The notes under the pieces are model-generated. The model saw only the letters and a program-made list of their open reading frames with translations. It had not been told where the DNA came from and searched no databases. From positions 1 to 64,000 of the forward strand of contig MOLU01000006.1 of assembly GCA_003260325.1 (NCBI GenBank): a DNA stretch of 64,000 nt. The letters run 5' to 3'. Position 1 is the first letter of the stretch; each line of letters begins with the position of its first letter. Below, in pieces: positions 41,335-59,901 of the stretch. The translations under genes and the position numbers were made by a program. This stretch comes from Candidatus Gracilibacteria bacterium GN02-872 (GTDB lineage Bacteria > Patescibacteriota > Gracilibacteria > BD1-5 > UBA6164).

Positions 41335-42771
41335 TTACCCCAATTTCTTTTTTAGTAAATCATTAAAAATCTTTGGATTTCACTGACCTTTAGAAAGTTT
41401 CATACATTGTCCAACAAAAAATCAGAAAATTCTCTCATTTCATCATTTATAATCAGCAACTTGAGTTGGAGAAGAAGCTATAACTTCATCAACAATTGCC
41501 TCTAAAGCTCACAAATCATTTTTTTGCCTCAAATTATTTTCGTCAACGATTATGTCAGCTTCTCATCCATTATTAAATAATTCTTCAACGACTTGTTTGC
41601 TATTTGTAGACGAAAGTTCGTCATTATTTACAAGCTCTATAACTCTTGCTAATTCTCAAATCTCAAATTTCAAATCTGCAACTTTTTTAATATTTTCTGA
41701 TTCATTCATCATTGCAAGCAAAATAGTTGTAATGTAAGAACAAGATTTTTTTGCGTCTTTTGTCAATTTTACAAGTTCATCAAAATATTCTGATAAATCT
41801 CTATCTGTAGTTAAAATTCTCGCATCGTCTTCGGATAATTTATAATCATTTAAATATCTAATTCTTTTTTCAATTGGAAGTTCAGGAATTTGTTTTCTTG
41901 CATTTTCTATAAAATCCTCAGAAAGCTCTAGTGGAAGCAAATCTGGCTCTGGAAAATATCTATAATCCATTGCGTCTTCTTTGCTTCTTTGAGTCGCAGA
42001 AGTTCCTGTTTCGTCATTCCAACCTCTTGTTTCTTGTTCAACTATTCCTCCTGATTCAATGATTCTAGTTTGCCTTTTTATTTCGTGTTCTATCGCTCTT
42101 CCAATAGCTGAAAAAGAATTCACATTTTTTGTTTCAGTTCTGCTTCATAGTTTTTCACTTCATTCTGGAGCAATTGAAATATTTACATCACATCTCATTT
42201 GTCCTTTTTCCATATCTGCATCAGAAACATGACAAGCTCTCATTATTTTCTGAAGTTCTTTTAAAAATTCCATAACTTCATCTTTATCGTGAAAAACTGG
42301 ATCTGTAACTATTTCCATAAGAGGACTTCAAGCTCTATTAAAATCACAAAGAGTTTTTCATCCTGCGTGAATCAGTTTTCAAGCATCATTTTCCAAATGC
42401 ATATGGTCAATTGCAAATTCTTTTATTTCTCAGTTTACAATAGTTTTTACTGAACCTTTTCAAACAATTGGTTCATACATCTGAGTGATTTGGTAAGCTG
42501 TAGGATTATCTGGGTAAAAATATGTTTTTCTATCAAATCTAGAAAAATTATTTACTTTACAATTCATAGCCATTCATCAAATAAGTCCAAGTCTAACAAC
42601 TTCTTGGTTTAAAGCTGGCAAAGTTCAAGGGAATCACATACAAACTTGGCAAACATTTTTATTTGGCTCGTCTGCCAATTCTACGGCATTTTTACAAGAA
42701 CAGAACATTTTTGTTTTAGATTTCACTCTAATATGGATTTCAAGTCATATTGTTGCTATATATTTTGTCAT
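41335..42771 (-). CDS. gatB: Aspartyl/glutamyl-tRNA amidotransferase subunit B
   Basis: 478 aa. Starts [20 protein letters not shown], with FCSCKN...NVCQVCMGFPG (zinc-binding Cys), [35 protein letters not shown] and MRCDVNISI. The C-terminal Yqey-like tail ends [20 protein letters not shown]. It amidates misacylated Glu-tRNA(Gln) or Asp-tRNA(Asn) together with GatA and GatC, which are elsewhere. Single gene, no SD. Confidence 0.96.
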
Positions 42772-42849
42772 AATTTTTAATTTATTTTTTAATTTGTATA
42801 GTTATATCTAAATATTTAAATTTTTCAAGATGTTTTTTTAGAAAAAGTC

Positions 42850-42877
42850 TTGATTTTAAATTTTAATGTGTTAAAAT
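42850..42877 (+). promoter_or_regulatory. Promoter of the HPF-like gene
   Basis: TTGATT (42850-42855) and TAAAAT (42872-42877), 16 bp apart. Confidence 0.6.
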
Positions 42878-42929
42878 CTTTATGTTAAAAGTTTTTACTT
42901 TTAATTTTATAATATAATTTTTTAAAGTT

Positions 42930-43232
42930 ATGGATATAAAAGTACTTATTAATGTGAATTCTCCTGAAACTAAAGAAGTTACAGAGAGATTAGTTAAACA
43001 AAATTTAGAAAACAAACTAGATAGCTATTTAAAAAAATTTACTGATAAACAAGAGGCTGAAGGAACTATTGAAGTAAAAATAGAAAAATCAAAAAAAGAT
43101 ACTTTCAATTGAATAGTTCATGCAAATCTTGACTGAAAAACTTTTAGATATGAAAGAGATGATTACAAAAACTTAGATGATTTATTAAATCATCTGTTTG
43201 ATCACTTCAAGGAAGAACTAAGCAGCATGTAG
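42930..43232 (+). CDS. Ribosome hibernation promoting factor (HPF/RaiA) family protein
   Basis: 100 aa. The beta-alpha-beta-beta-beta-alpha order is suggested by MDIKVLINVNSPETKEVTER, VEVKIEKS-like strand, GIVHANLDGKTFRYERDD and DLLNHLFDHFKEELSSM. Short HPF proteins of this length bind the 30S decoding region and inactivate ribosomes under stress. Two TGA-Gly codons lie in the second strand. Own promoter and terminator. Confidence 0.7.
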
Positions 43233-43236
43233 TTTT

Positions 43237-43272
43237 AAAAAAAATCCTAAAAAATTTTTCAGGATTTTTTTA
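43237..43272 (+). terminator. Terminator of the HPF-like gene
   Basis: AAAAAATCCT...AGGATTTTTTT hairpin with T tract. Confidence 0.75.
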
Positions 43273-43329
43273 TTTTTCGATTATAACTTAAGAATAAAGA
43301 AAATTTTATAAGATCTATGATATAAATCT

Positions 43330-43418
43330 GCTCATTTTTGTCAGAACGAAGACAGAAATCTATCAAATTGTTACTCATTTTTATTGATTACTGGATCAAG
43401 CCCAATAATGACAAAAGA
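43330..43418. repeat. Degenerate REP-like intergenic palindrome
   Basis: On the minus strand GTCATTATTGGGCTTGATCC and AGTAATC form a hairpin, and 40 bases later comes GATTTCTGTCTTCGTTCTGA. The pair resembles the widespread bacterial intergenic palindromes (GTCATTGCCGGGCTTGACCC type, with the GCCTTCGC-type partner), here eroded toward AT. It fills much of the 265-bp gap between 43233 and 43497. Confidence 0.5.
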
Positions 43419-43497
43419 GGTTCACACAAAAAGTAGAGAATCCATTTTATTCCCTACAAATAAATATCTCTTTTGAAATATTTTTTTAAAAAAATTT

Positions 43498-43863
43498 TTA
43501 TAAATCATCAAGCATAGCCAAAATATCATCTGCATCCTCAGTTTTGTCTTTTGCTTCAGCTGCTTTGATTTTTTCTTTTGAACCTTTTAATTGAAATTCT
43601 TGCCATTCAATTAAATGTTTTTCATTTAGTTGTTTGATTTCTTTTTTGTATTTTTCTTCCAAAGCAGCAAGTTTTTTTCTTTCTGTATCTAAAATATTGA
43701 AAAGTCTATCAATTTGCTCGTCTGTCATTGAAGGCATTATATCAAACCAGTATTGTCTTTCATCATCTTCCATAGACTCAGTTTCAAGAATTAACTTGAT
43801 AAGTTCTGGATAGTTAGCTTGTATTTCATCACTTATTTTAAATTTAACATTAGAATTTGCCAT
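43498..43863 (-). CDS. Hypothetical coiled-coil protein, 121 aa
   Basis: MANSNVKFKISDEIQANYPE. Residues about 45-105 are a strongly charged heptad-like coiled coil (DTERKKLAALEEKYKKEIKQ), and the end is acidic (DDILAMLDDL). It has only one Gly (GGT/GGA type) and no TGA. Single gene. Unknown function; similar small acidic proteins are common in related lineages by size only. Confidence 0.65.
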   Translation of the reverse strand: MANSNVKFKISDEIQANYPELIKLILETESMEDDERQYWFDIMPSMTDEQIDRLFNILDTERKKLAALEEKYKKEIKQLNEKHLIEWQEFQLKGSKEKIKAAEAKDKTEDADDILAMLDDL

Positions 43864-43980
43864 AATTTATATTTTTAAAATTAAAATTTATAAATATATT
43901 ATAACAAACTTATTTTAAATTTGCAAATAAAAAAAACAATAATATAATAAATACATAATTATTTTTATAATTTTTGCAAA

Positions 43981-44265
43981 ATGAGACTTTTTTTAATATG
44001 AGCTTTTACCTTATTATTGGTAATAGTTTGGATATTTTATATAATTATAAGTATACATTCAAAAAAATTTGCAAACTTTTCTTCAAGTATGAATAAGTTC
44101 TTATTTGCTTTATTTTGTATTCTATTATTTTTAAGTATTTCTTGATATTTTGTTTTAGGATTCGGAAAGTTAAGTTGAAGTTCCATTTCAGATTTTTTTA
44201 GCTGAAGTTCTGAGACAAAAGTAGATTTAAAAGATTTAAATATTTGAGACAATACTACTTACTAA
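43981..44265 (+). CDS. Small two-helix membrane protein, 94 aa
   Basis: MRLFLIGAFTLLLVIVWIFY forms a first membrane helix. FLFALFCILLFLSISGYFVL forms a second, followed by a polar tail rich in Ser and Gly, with several TGA codons. 21 bp upstream of the HIT gene on the same strand. No family recognised. Confidence 0.65.
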
Positions 44266-44286
44266 AATATTTTTTAAAAAAAAATT

Positions 44287-44604
44287 ATGCCAACAATATT
44301 TACAAAAATAATAAATAGAGAAATTCCTGCAGAAATAGTTTATGAAACTAATGATTTAATCGCAATAAAAGATATAAATCCGCAAGCTTTGACTCATATT
44401 TTGATTATTCCAAAAAAAGAAATTCCGACGATAAATGATTTAGAAGAGCAAGACAAAGAACTTTTAGCGAATATGTTTTTTGCAGCAAAAAAAATTGCAA
44501 AAGATTTAAAAATAGAAGAATGATATAAACTTAAATTCAATGTTTGACCTAAATGATGACAAGAAGTATTTCACATCCACCTACATTTACTTTCTAATTT
44601 ATAA
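44287..44604 (+). CDS. HIT family nucleotide hydrolase/transferase
   Basis: 105 aa. MPTIFTKIINREIPAEIVYE, DINPQALTHILIIPKKEI and the histidine triad QEVFHIHLHLLSN (HxHxHxx) are as in HinT-type proteins, which hydrolyse nucleoside phosphoramidates such as adenylated lysine. The Gly-rich turn before the triad (VGPKGGQ) is coded by TGA. Slightly shorter than average. Second of three co-directional genes. Confidence 0.93.
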
Positions 44605-44610
44605 TTTTTT

Positions 44611-45954
44611 ATGGAATATAACAGAAACAAAATAATTTTGTTTATAGTTTGATGAATTTTGATTTTTTTCATCGTGGTTATGCTCATTATAATGCTATTT
44701 AACCAAAAAAGTAGAGAAAAGAAAACTGCAAATAATGAAAACTTTACTATTTGGATGGTTTGAGATTCTGCAGAAAGATCAACAGATTTGATTGATGGAT
44801 TTAAAAAATTTTCAAAAACAAAAAAAGATGTAGTTATAGAATCTTTCAACAATTATGAAGAATATTCTTATGCTTTGACAAATGCTATCGCTAACGGAAC
44901 AGCTCCTGATGTATTTGTACTAAATAGTAACGAAAAAGAATCTATTTTTCAATGACAAACTACTTGAATAGAACCAGATATAGTAAATCCAAATTCTTTT
45001 AGAAAAGATTATAAAACTTTTTTATCTGACCAATTGATAGCAAAAACTGACAAATGAGTTGATTATTTAGTTTGAATGCCTGTTTGATACGAAGTTTTGT
45101 GAGTATTTTATAATAGAAGGTTTGTAAATGGTTCTGATGTAGATAGTGCTTCTTCGCTTAGATCAGCCGTTAAAAAACTTAAAGAAAAAAATCCAGATTC
45201 TATTCCAGTTGCAATTTGAAACTGAGCAGCAGTTGATTTTGCTGAAGATATAGCCACTCAATTTATATTAACTGCGTGAGAAAATAGATCAATAGAGCAA
45301 TTAGACAGAAAAGCTATTCAAAAATGATTATGAAATTATGTAGATTTTTGAAATGAAGAGTGAGATAATAAGTATAATACAAGATTAGAAGAGATGAAAA
45401 TAGCAAAACAAACTTGAGTTGATTTATTTTCAAAAGGAGAAACTCTTATAATCGCAGGATATCCTAGACTTATTGAAAAAATAAGTGATAAGTGATTTAG
45501 TAGCAACTTTTTAGCAGCAGCTCCATTTCCAAATGAATGAGAAAAAAGCTGAAAGGCACTGGTAAACTATAATTACTTTGTTATAAATAAAGATACAAAC
45601 AAACTTGATGTTGCAAATTTATTTATGCAATATTTATTTAGTAATGATTGAATAAAAACTTTTTTGGAAGCTTATCCTTACTATTTGCCAGCAGTTAGCG
45701 AGTTTGACAAATGAAATGAAGATCAAAAAATTCATAAAAATTACAATATAAGAATTGCTGATTTTTACAATGATTCCTTAGAATACACAACTTTTGATAA
45801 ATGATTGAAAACTGATTATGATGAGAAATTAAAAGCTATGCTTGATAATGAAAGAACTGTAATTGATGAATTTTCAAAACTACAAAAAGTCACAAATTGT
45901 AGAACTTCAAAGATTTTTTCTCAAAAAGATATTTGAAAAAATTGTGATAATTAA
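44611..45954 (+). CDS. Extracellular solute-binding protein, membrane-anchored
   Basis: 447 aa. KIILFIVGGILIFFIVVMLI anchors it, with no lipobox. The rest follows the family 1 binding-protein fold: FTIWMVGDSAERSTDLIDGF, ANGTAPDVFVLNSNE, PVGYEVLGVFYNRRF, GETLIIAGYPRLIE and LFMQYLFSNDGIKTFLEAYP. Such proteins feed sugars to ABC importers. No permease is nearby, so it could also act as a surface binder. It starts six bases after the HIT stop. Many TGA-Gly codons. Confidence 0.85.
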
Positions 45955-45992
45955 AATAGTCTAGGGAAACCTAGACTTTAATTTTTTAAAAA

Positions 45993-47114
45993 ATGAAAAA
46001 TATAAATAGCTACATACACATCCCTTTTTGCAATAAAAAATGCAAATATTGCAGATTTGCGTCCTTTTCCTGACTAAATCAATTAGCAATAAACAACTAT
46101 GTAAACTTCTTGTGCAAAGAGATAATTTCAACAAATTGAAAATATTGTTTGGACACGATTTACTTTTGATGATGAACTCCAACAACTTTGAGTTTAAGTC
46201 AATTTGAAAAAATATTTTTAAGCTTAAGAGAAAAATTTACTTTCTCTGAAAATATAGAAATCTCTATAGAATCAACTCCAGAGATGGTTACGATTCAAAG
46301 TCTAGAGTGATGGGAAAAGCTATGAGTAAATAGACTGAGTGTATGAATACAAAGCCTAAATCCAAAAACTCTGAAGGAAATTCAAAGATCAGAAAAATGA
46401 GATATTTTACAGTGTTTTGAAACTTTAGAAAAATATTTTCAAAAAAGTAAAAAAATATATTTTTCTCTTGATTTCATTATTGGACTGCCATTTATGAAAA
46501 AATGAGAACTTTTAGAAAATATAAAATTTTTGCTTGAAAACTATATCTTTGTAAAGCATATATCAGTTTATATGCTGGAAGAGTATTATGAAGTTCCTGA
46601 AGAAATAGACTCAAAGTTTGAAAATATTATTTATCCAAATTCTTGGAAAGCAAACTCTATTCCAGAAGAAGATTATTTGGAAGAATATGTATCAATAAAA
46701 GCTTATTTAAAAGAAAAATGATTTTTCCAATACGAAATTTCAAATTTTGCAAAACCTGGATTTGAATGCAAGCACAATTGTTGATACTGGAGCCACAAAG
46801 AAAACTTAGCTTTCGGGCTTTGAGCTCACGGTTTTGTTGAAAATACTCGTTTCTCAAATAGTGAGAATTTTATTGATTATTATGCAAAAAGGAATATTTT
46901 TAAAGAAAACTTGAGTGAAGAAAATATTTTTTTTGAAAAAGTAATGTTTTCAATTAGAACAAAATGAATTTCAAAATGCGATTTAAAACAGCTAAATCAA
47001 GAAAAAGTAAATTATTTTTTAAAAATTTGATATTTAGAAGAAAAATGAGAGAAAATAATTTTGGCTGAAAAAGCAGTTTTGCTTTTAGATTACATCTTAA
47101 GTGAGATTTTATAA
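45993..47114 (+). CDS. hemW: HemW-like radical SAM protein
   Basis: 373 aa. IHIPFCNKKCKYCRF gives the CxxxCxxC cluster site (Cys13, 17, 20), followed by TIYFGGGTPTTLS, NRLSVGIQSLNP, YFSLDFIIGLPF, YEISNFAKPGFECKHNCGYW and AFGLGAHGF. The family was named coproporphyrinogen oxidase-like but HemW proteins are heme chaperones. Lack of the extra Cys of HemN fits HemW. Its end overlaps the convergent methyltransferase by six bases. Confidence 0.9.
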
Positions 47115-47840
47115 ATTATTTTTTAAAATAGAAATAAAATTTCTTCAATTATCAAAAAGTCGATTCTCAATTATTTCAAAATCGGCTTTTCTAAACAAAA
47201 AATCTAATTCTTCCAAAGTAAAACAGTGATAATAACGATAAAATCAAGAGAATTTTATAGAAAAATCTTTACTTTGAAAATCTTTTTCTTTTTGTTTTTC
47301 TTCAAAATCCGATTCATTTTGAAAATCTTTTTTCGTAAAAACAACTTCAGAATTTTTAAATTTTTCTTTATTTATTTCTGAATCCAAAGCCCAATTTGTC
47401 AAAAAAATAATCGAATCTTTTTTTAGAATATTTTTCAGAGACAAAAGAGTTTTTTCCCTTTGCTTTAAAAACATTTTATGATGAAAAGACGCGATAAAAA
47501 AGACAAAATCAAACTCTTTTCATTGTAATTTGTCTAAGTTTTCCATATCTAAAAGCTGGAAATTATGACTTGGAAAATTTATTTTTGCCTCATTTATCAT
47601 CTCAATTGAAGAATCAACTCACAAATAATCAAAATCATTTCTTCAAGTGATTTCAGCTATTTGCTCAAGTAATCTTCAACTTCAACATCAAACATCTAAA
47701 ATCGATATTTTTTCTTTTTTCTCAGTTTTTAAAAAATATTTTTCTAAAAAATAGTTTATTTCTTCCCATTTCATATTTTTTCTTGATTTTGAGAATCATT
47801 TAGCTATTTTATCGTATGTTTGGATGAAGGTTTTGTTCAT
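47109..47840 (-). CDS. TRM9/ABH8-like SAM-dependent methyltransferase
   Basis: 243 aa. NKTFIQTYDKIAKGFSKSRK then W is the TRM9-type N-terminus (YDxIAxxFSxSR). The SAM-binding loop is ISILDVGCGSGRLLEQIAE with its glycines coded by TGA. FVFFIASFHHK and the C-terminal RYYHCFTLEELDFLF also fit TRM9-like enzymes, which methylate modified wobble uridines in eukaryotes. The bacterial substrate is unknown. It has an inserted Lys/Asp-rich stretch near residues 175-200. Confidence 0.75.
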
Positions 47841-47889
47841 AATTATAGTATAAATCTTATAATTTTATAAGTTGAAAAGCAGACTGTTT

Positions 47890-49644
47890 CTACATCTCTT
47901 CTGGCATCTCAATCGCAAGAATATCAAAACAATCTTTCAAAATCTTTGCAAATAAATCAACAAGCAAAATCCTCAAATTTTTCTTTCAAAAATCCTCTTC
48001 TCACAAAATATTTACAGAATTATAAAGTGAATTAAAAGCTTTTGTAAGCTCAAAAACATAAGCGCAAAGTACGTGTGGCATATTTTTTTCAGCTGTTTCT
48101 TGTAAAATATTTTTATAATCAGAAAGAAGCTTCACCAAAGCAATTTCTTCATCAAAGTCAAATCTTCAAATATTTTTTAAATCTAACTTTTCTCAAACTT
48201 TTGATAAAATCTTTTTTGCTCTGACGTAAGAATACTGAATATAAGGTCCACTGTTTCCTTCAAAAGTCATAAATTCGTCCCAATCAAAAACTACATTATT
48301 TTCTCTTGATTTTTTTAAATATCCGTATTTTATAGCTCAAATTCAAATTATTCTTGAAAGATTTTCTAATTCTTCTTCTGAAAAATCTTGTCTTTTTTCT
48401 AAAATAATTTTTCTTGCTCTGTTTTTGCTTTCATTAAGTAAATCTTCTAGTTTTATGATTTTTCATTTTCTCGTGCTCATTGCTCATTCTTTTAGGCTTA
48501 TGAATCAATTTGGAGCATGAATAAGCTGAATTTGTCATAACCATCCTGCATTTTTTGCTATTTCAAAGGCTTGTCTGAAGTGAAGTGATTGTCTGACATC
48601 AACAAAATAAATTATTTTATATGGATTCCAGTTTTGGATTCTGTACTTTATTGCTGCTAAGTCTGAAGCTAGATAACCGTGACTTCAGTCTCTTTTTGCT
48701 AAAACACAGCTAGGAATTTTTAAATTTTCTGCAAACTCAACTCAAACAGAATTATCCGAATTTTTTGTTGCAACTTTTTTTTCTACAAGCTCGCTAACTA
48801 TATCTTTCATAGAATATTTCAAATCTGGATAATCTTCCAATTTTGGCAAACCTAAGCCTTCATAAAAACTTTCTCAAATATTATAATCTGGTTCAACATT
48901 TAAATTTTTTAGTTGTTTTCTTAGCTCTATAATCGAATAATTTGTAAATTTTTTCCAAAGCTCAATTGAGTCTTTATTTCAGGTAGAAAGTTTTTTAAAT
49001 TCTTGTCTTGTTTGCTCTTCTAGTTCACTATTTTCTCACTGTTTTTCTATTTCATTTGTGATTTTTATGTATAATTCTAGCAAATGATTTATAGCATCCT
49101 CTTGCAATTTCTTCTCATCTCACCAAAGCTTAAAAGCCATAATCAGCTTTCAAAAAATAATTCCCCAGTCTCAAATATGTGAATCAGAAATAACTCTAAA
49201 TCAAAGTTTTTTATAAATTCAAATCATTGCTTGTCAAATATTTGGAGTGCACATATGCCCTATATGAAGCGGTTTTCAAACATTTGGTCAAATATAATCA
49301 ATAAAAATAATTTTTCCTTCTCAATCAGTAAAAACGTCTTTTTCAGAAAAATATTTATAATCTTGTAAAAAAATTTCTGTAAAAATACTTTTATCAAGTT
49401 TTATGTTTATATAAGGTCAAGCTTGAGAAACATCAGTTATTTCTGGATATTTTTTTAATTCTTCTATAATTTCTTTTCAAATCTCAATTGGACTTTTTTT
49501 CAGTTCTTTTGCTAGCAAAAATGGTCAAAATGCAAAATCTCAAAGATCTTTTTTAGGAGGATTTTCTAAAATTATTTCGGAATTTTCGATAGAATACAGT
49601 TCTTTGATTATTTTTTTCAGGATTTCTTGTAATTTAGTTTTCAT
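47890..49644 (-). CDS. argS: Arginyl-tRNA synthetase
   Basis: 584 aa, normal. The Add-1 N-terminal domain (NPPKKDLGDFAFGPFLLAKE), HIGH box GKPLHIGHM, KRDGSHGYLASDLAAIKYR, GAMSTRKGKII as the KMSKS equivalent, and a C-terminal anticodon domain ending LAIEMPEEM. It charges tRNA-Arg. Single gene; many TGA-Gly codons. Confidence 0.96.
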
Positions 49645-49718
49645 AATTTCAACTTAGAAAATATTTTTTTTATTATAAAATAAAAGTTTGAAAAAGCAAT
49701 AAAAAAATAAAGAGAACA

Positions 49719-49750
49719 AAAAAACAACCAAATTGGTTGTTTTTTTTAGT
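49719..49750. terminator. Bidirectional terminator
   Basis: AAAACAACCAA/ATTGGTTGTTTT palindrome with A and T tracts on the two sides, next to the stop codon of the membrane protein at 49746. Confidence 0.75.
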
Positions 49751-51911
49751 TATTACTAATTCATAATAATCTTTTTATTTCTGCTACTTCTCTCTCACTT
49801 AATCAAACTTTATTTAATTGAGACTCTATTACTGACAAATTAGCTCTTATTATATTCTCGTTTGATCAGAAATGAGTTTTTATTGAATTTGCTATAGCTT
49901 GTCAGTCACCATTCAATTCTAATTTTTTATTTCCTTGTCAATTAACATTTGGTAAATTAATATCTTTGTTTTCAACATTTATGTTAATTGCAGATTGAGA
50001 GTCTGATTGATTAGATCAAGACGATTCAGGGATAACAGAGTTAGAACTCTTAAGAAAGTCTATTAAATCATTTTCATTTATAGAATCTTTACCAACTATA
50101 TTTCTATAAAATCACCTAGTAACATCACTTTGACTAAATCAATCCGCACTTACTAAAATTTTTGATAAATTTTCAACATTTTTAATATTATCAGCTTTAA
50201 TTCTATCAAATCAAGATGCTTTAAATACTTCAGTTGCTTTCTCTCTATATTTAGGATCAGTTAATAATTCATTATTTGTCTTTATTTGATTCAATAATTT
50301 ACTTATTGCATTTTGTCTAAATGATTGATTTTTTTCATTTCACTTCATTTCAATAAGAGTTCTATTTAATTCATTAATTGCTTGTGAATTTTGACTATTA
50401 TTTAATCAAAATTTTCAAGCTAAATCATCTGCTTTTACAGATGAATATCATTGTAATGCTCACAAAGCCTTATTAGGGAGTTGTTGAAGAGAATCAAGTG
50501 TTTGTCCTCCAGGTAATATAGGAGTAAATTGGGGAATCTTAGTAGCAAGCTCTCAAACAGATTCTCAGAACCTTGAAATTGGCATAATAATTTCTTGTGT
50601 AATTTGAGATTGTTTTAAAGCTGCCATAACAGCTCACCAAAGAACAACTATTCAAAATATCTTTAAAATAAGTGCTCAAATTACTCACAATGCTCAGTCT
50701 CAAATTGTTTTTAAGAAATCTGTAACAGATAAGTCATTTGAAACAGCTCACTCTACAGTTAAAGTAAAATCTCAGATTTTTACTTCTTTATCTTTAACAG
50801 TTAAATCAGTAGTTACTCAAGTCATTCATTTTCAAGAAACAAATATGAAAAATATTCAGAAACTTAAAGCAAGCATAGCATAAACAGGAGTCAGAGTCAG
50901 AGCTATAAATTCTTTAAAATTAAATTTCTGTAAAAATCAATTTCCTCATCATCATTTCTTGAAAAAGTACATTATTCAGAAAAGCGGTGCCAACATCATA
51001 AAAATCCATAACCGAATTCATCTTATCATCAAAGCAAGTCAAAGTGCTATCATCAGAATCGCGTAAACAACAATGAAAAGCAAATCAAAAACTACTTTTA
51101 CAACTATGTCTCATATAGTTTTTATTTGATCTCTTAGTTGTTTCTCATCTATTTTACTAATTCACTCAATATTTACTAATCAATAAGTATAAAGTCAAAC
51201 TATACCAAAAATACCATCAGCAGCTTTATCACTTTTTAATAACTTTGCAACTGAAATTTTTTCTGTTCAACAAGAATATATCTGATTTGAAGGAGTTTTT
51301 TTACTTGAGTCAGTTCATTCTTGTTCTCAAAGAACTCATAGATTTAAAGTACAATTTTTTGGAATATCCACTTTTGACATTTGAGATTCATAATCTTGAA
51401 AAACTTCAAAGGGAAGATTTAAGGCTGAAATAGTCAGAATTGAAGATAATGAAACAAAAAATTGAACAATAAACCAAGAAAAAGGAACTATCAAAATTCA
51501 AACTATGAATCTAGGAAGTGCTTGCTTCAAAGCAAAGTCTCATTGAGTTCAAACTATATTTGCAAAAGCTATCGCAATTAAAATGAAAGCAAAAGCAAAA
51601 TAAACTATGTTTGACATCAAAACCCATATATCTTTTAGGTTTTTTGAAAGACCAAAAACAGTACCACTAGTCCATTCTGGTGTTAAAAACAAAGTTACAA
51701 GATAAGTAAGAGCTCAAAGAAGTACAGAAATAATAGTGGAAATCCACGTTGTAATTTGAATAAATCAGTCTTCTATTTTTTTGAAATCTACGTCATTTTG
51801 AGCACTAGCAAACGAAAAATCCGTCATCAAAAAATATAATCAGAAAAATACTGCTATTTTTGTTAAAAATAGCTTATGTTTAAATAAAGCTTGTTTGATT
51901 TTAGTAAACAT
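49746..51911 (-). CDS. Large polytopic membrane protein, possibly type IV secretion-like
   Basis: 721 aa. An N-terminal signal-like segment (LFLTKIAVFFGLYFLMTDFS) precedes roughly seven or eight hydrophobic helices in residues 50-440, with a short central extracytoplasmic loop containing two Cys (PKNCTLNLG, YSCGTEK). The last 250 residues are polar, Asn/Gln/Ser rich (QSDSQSAINI). Topology resembles VirB6/TrbL-like or other secretion-platform proteins described for CPR genomes, but I cannot see a decisive motif. It lies just after rpoC on the same strand. Naming is tentative. Confidence 0.6.
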
Positions 51912-52057
51912 ATTTTTTGTTTTATCTTGTTAAATTCATTTTTATTTATTTAATAAATCTTATCACACTTTTTTTTTTATTGCAAAAATTTAATAGTTTT
52001 AGAAAATTAAAAAATATTTTTTAGATTCTAAATCTAGTTCAAGATAAAAATAATTAC

Positions 52058-52096
52058 AAAAAAAAGACTTAGAAAAAATATTTCTAAATCTTTTTT
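52058..52096 (-). terminator. rpoC terminator
   Basis: On the minus strand AAAGATTTAGAAA...TTTCTAAGTCTTT (one mismatch) is followed by a T tract, directly after the rpoC stop. Confidence 0.7.
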
Positions 52097-52098
52097 GT

Positions 52099-56133
<4,035 letters not shown>

Positions 56134-56181
56134 TTATTTTATAGTTAAGTAAATAATTTTTTGAAGTTTTTTAAAATATTT

Positions 56182-59658
<3,477 letters not shown>

Positions 59659-59786
59659 AACAAAAAAATATTTTAAATAAGTAAGATAAAGGCAAAGGAC
59701 GGGAATTACACAATCGTTGTTATCCTTATTTAAATACGAAAAATAGAGCACAACCTTACAGAATTACACAATCATAGTTGTACCTA
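59659..59786 (-). promoter_or_regulatory. Structured rpoB leader with duplicated element
   Basis: The 128-nt leader has two copies of GATTGTGTAATTC (59703-59715 and 59761-59773), 58 bp apart. Each is preceded by a pyrimidine-purine AACxAyGATT context. CATAG-GTACAA-CTATG forms a hairpin at the 5' end, and AAATAAGGATAA can pair with TTATC...CTTATTT. Probably regulatory; mechanism unknown. Confidence 0.5.
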
Positions 59787-59793
59787 TGAGGAG

Positions 59794-59821
59794 ATTATAT
59801 TTATTTTATCTACAAAATCAA
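59794..59821 (-). promoter_or_regulatory. rpoBC promoter
   Basis: TTGATT (59816-59821) and TATAAT (59794-59799) on the minus strand, 16 bp apart. Confidence 0.75.
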
Positions 59822-59901
59822 GAGATTTTTTAAAATATTTTATTTTGATTTAAAAATATTTTTTATATAATGTTTTTAAGTTAATTTCTAAAAATTTTCT
59901 T

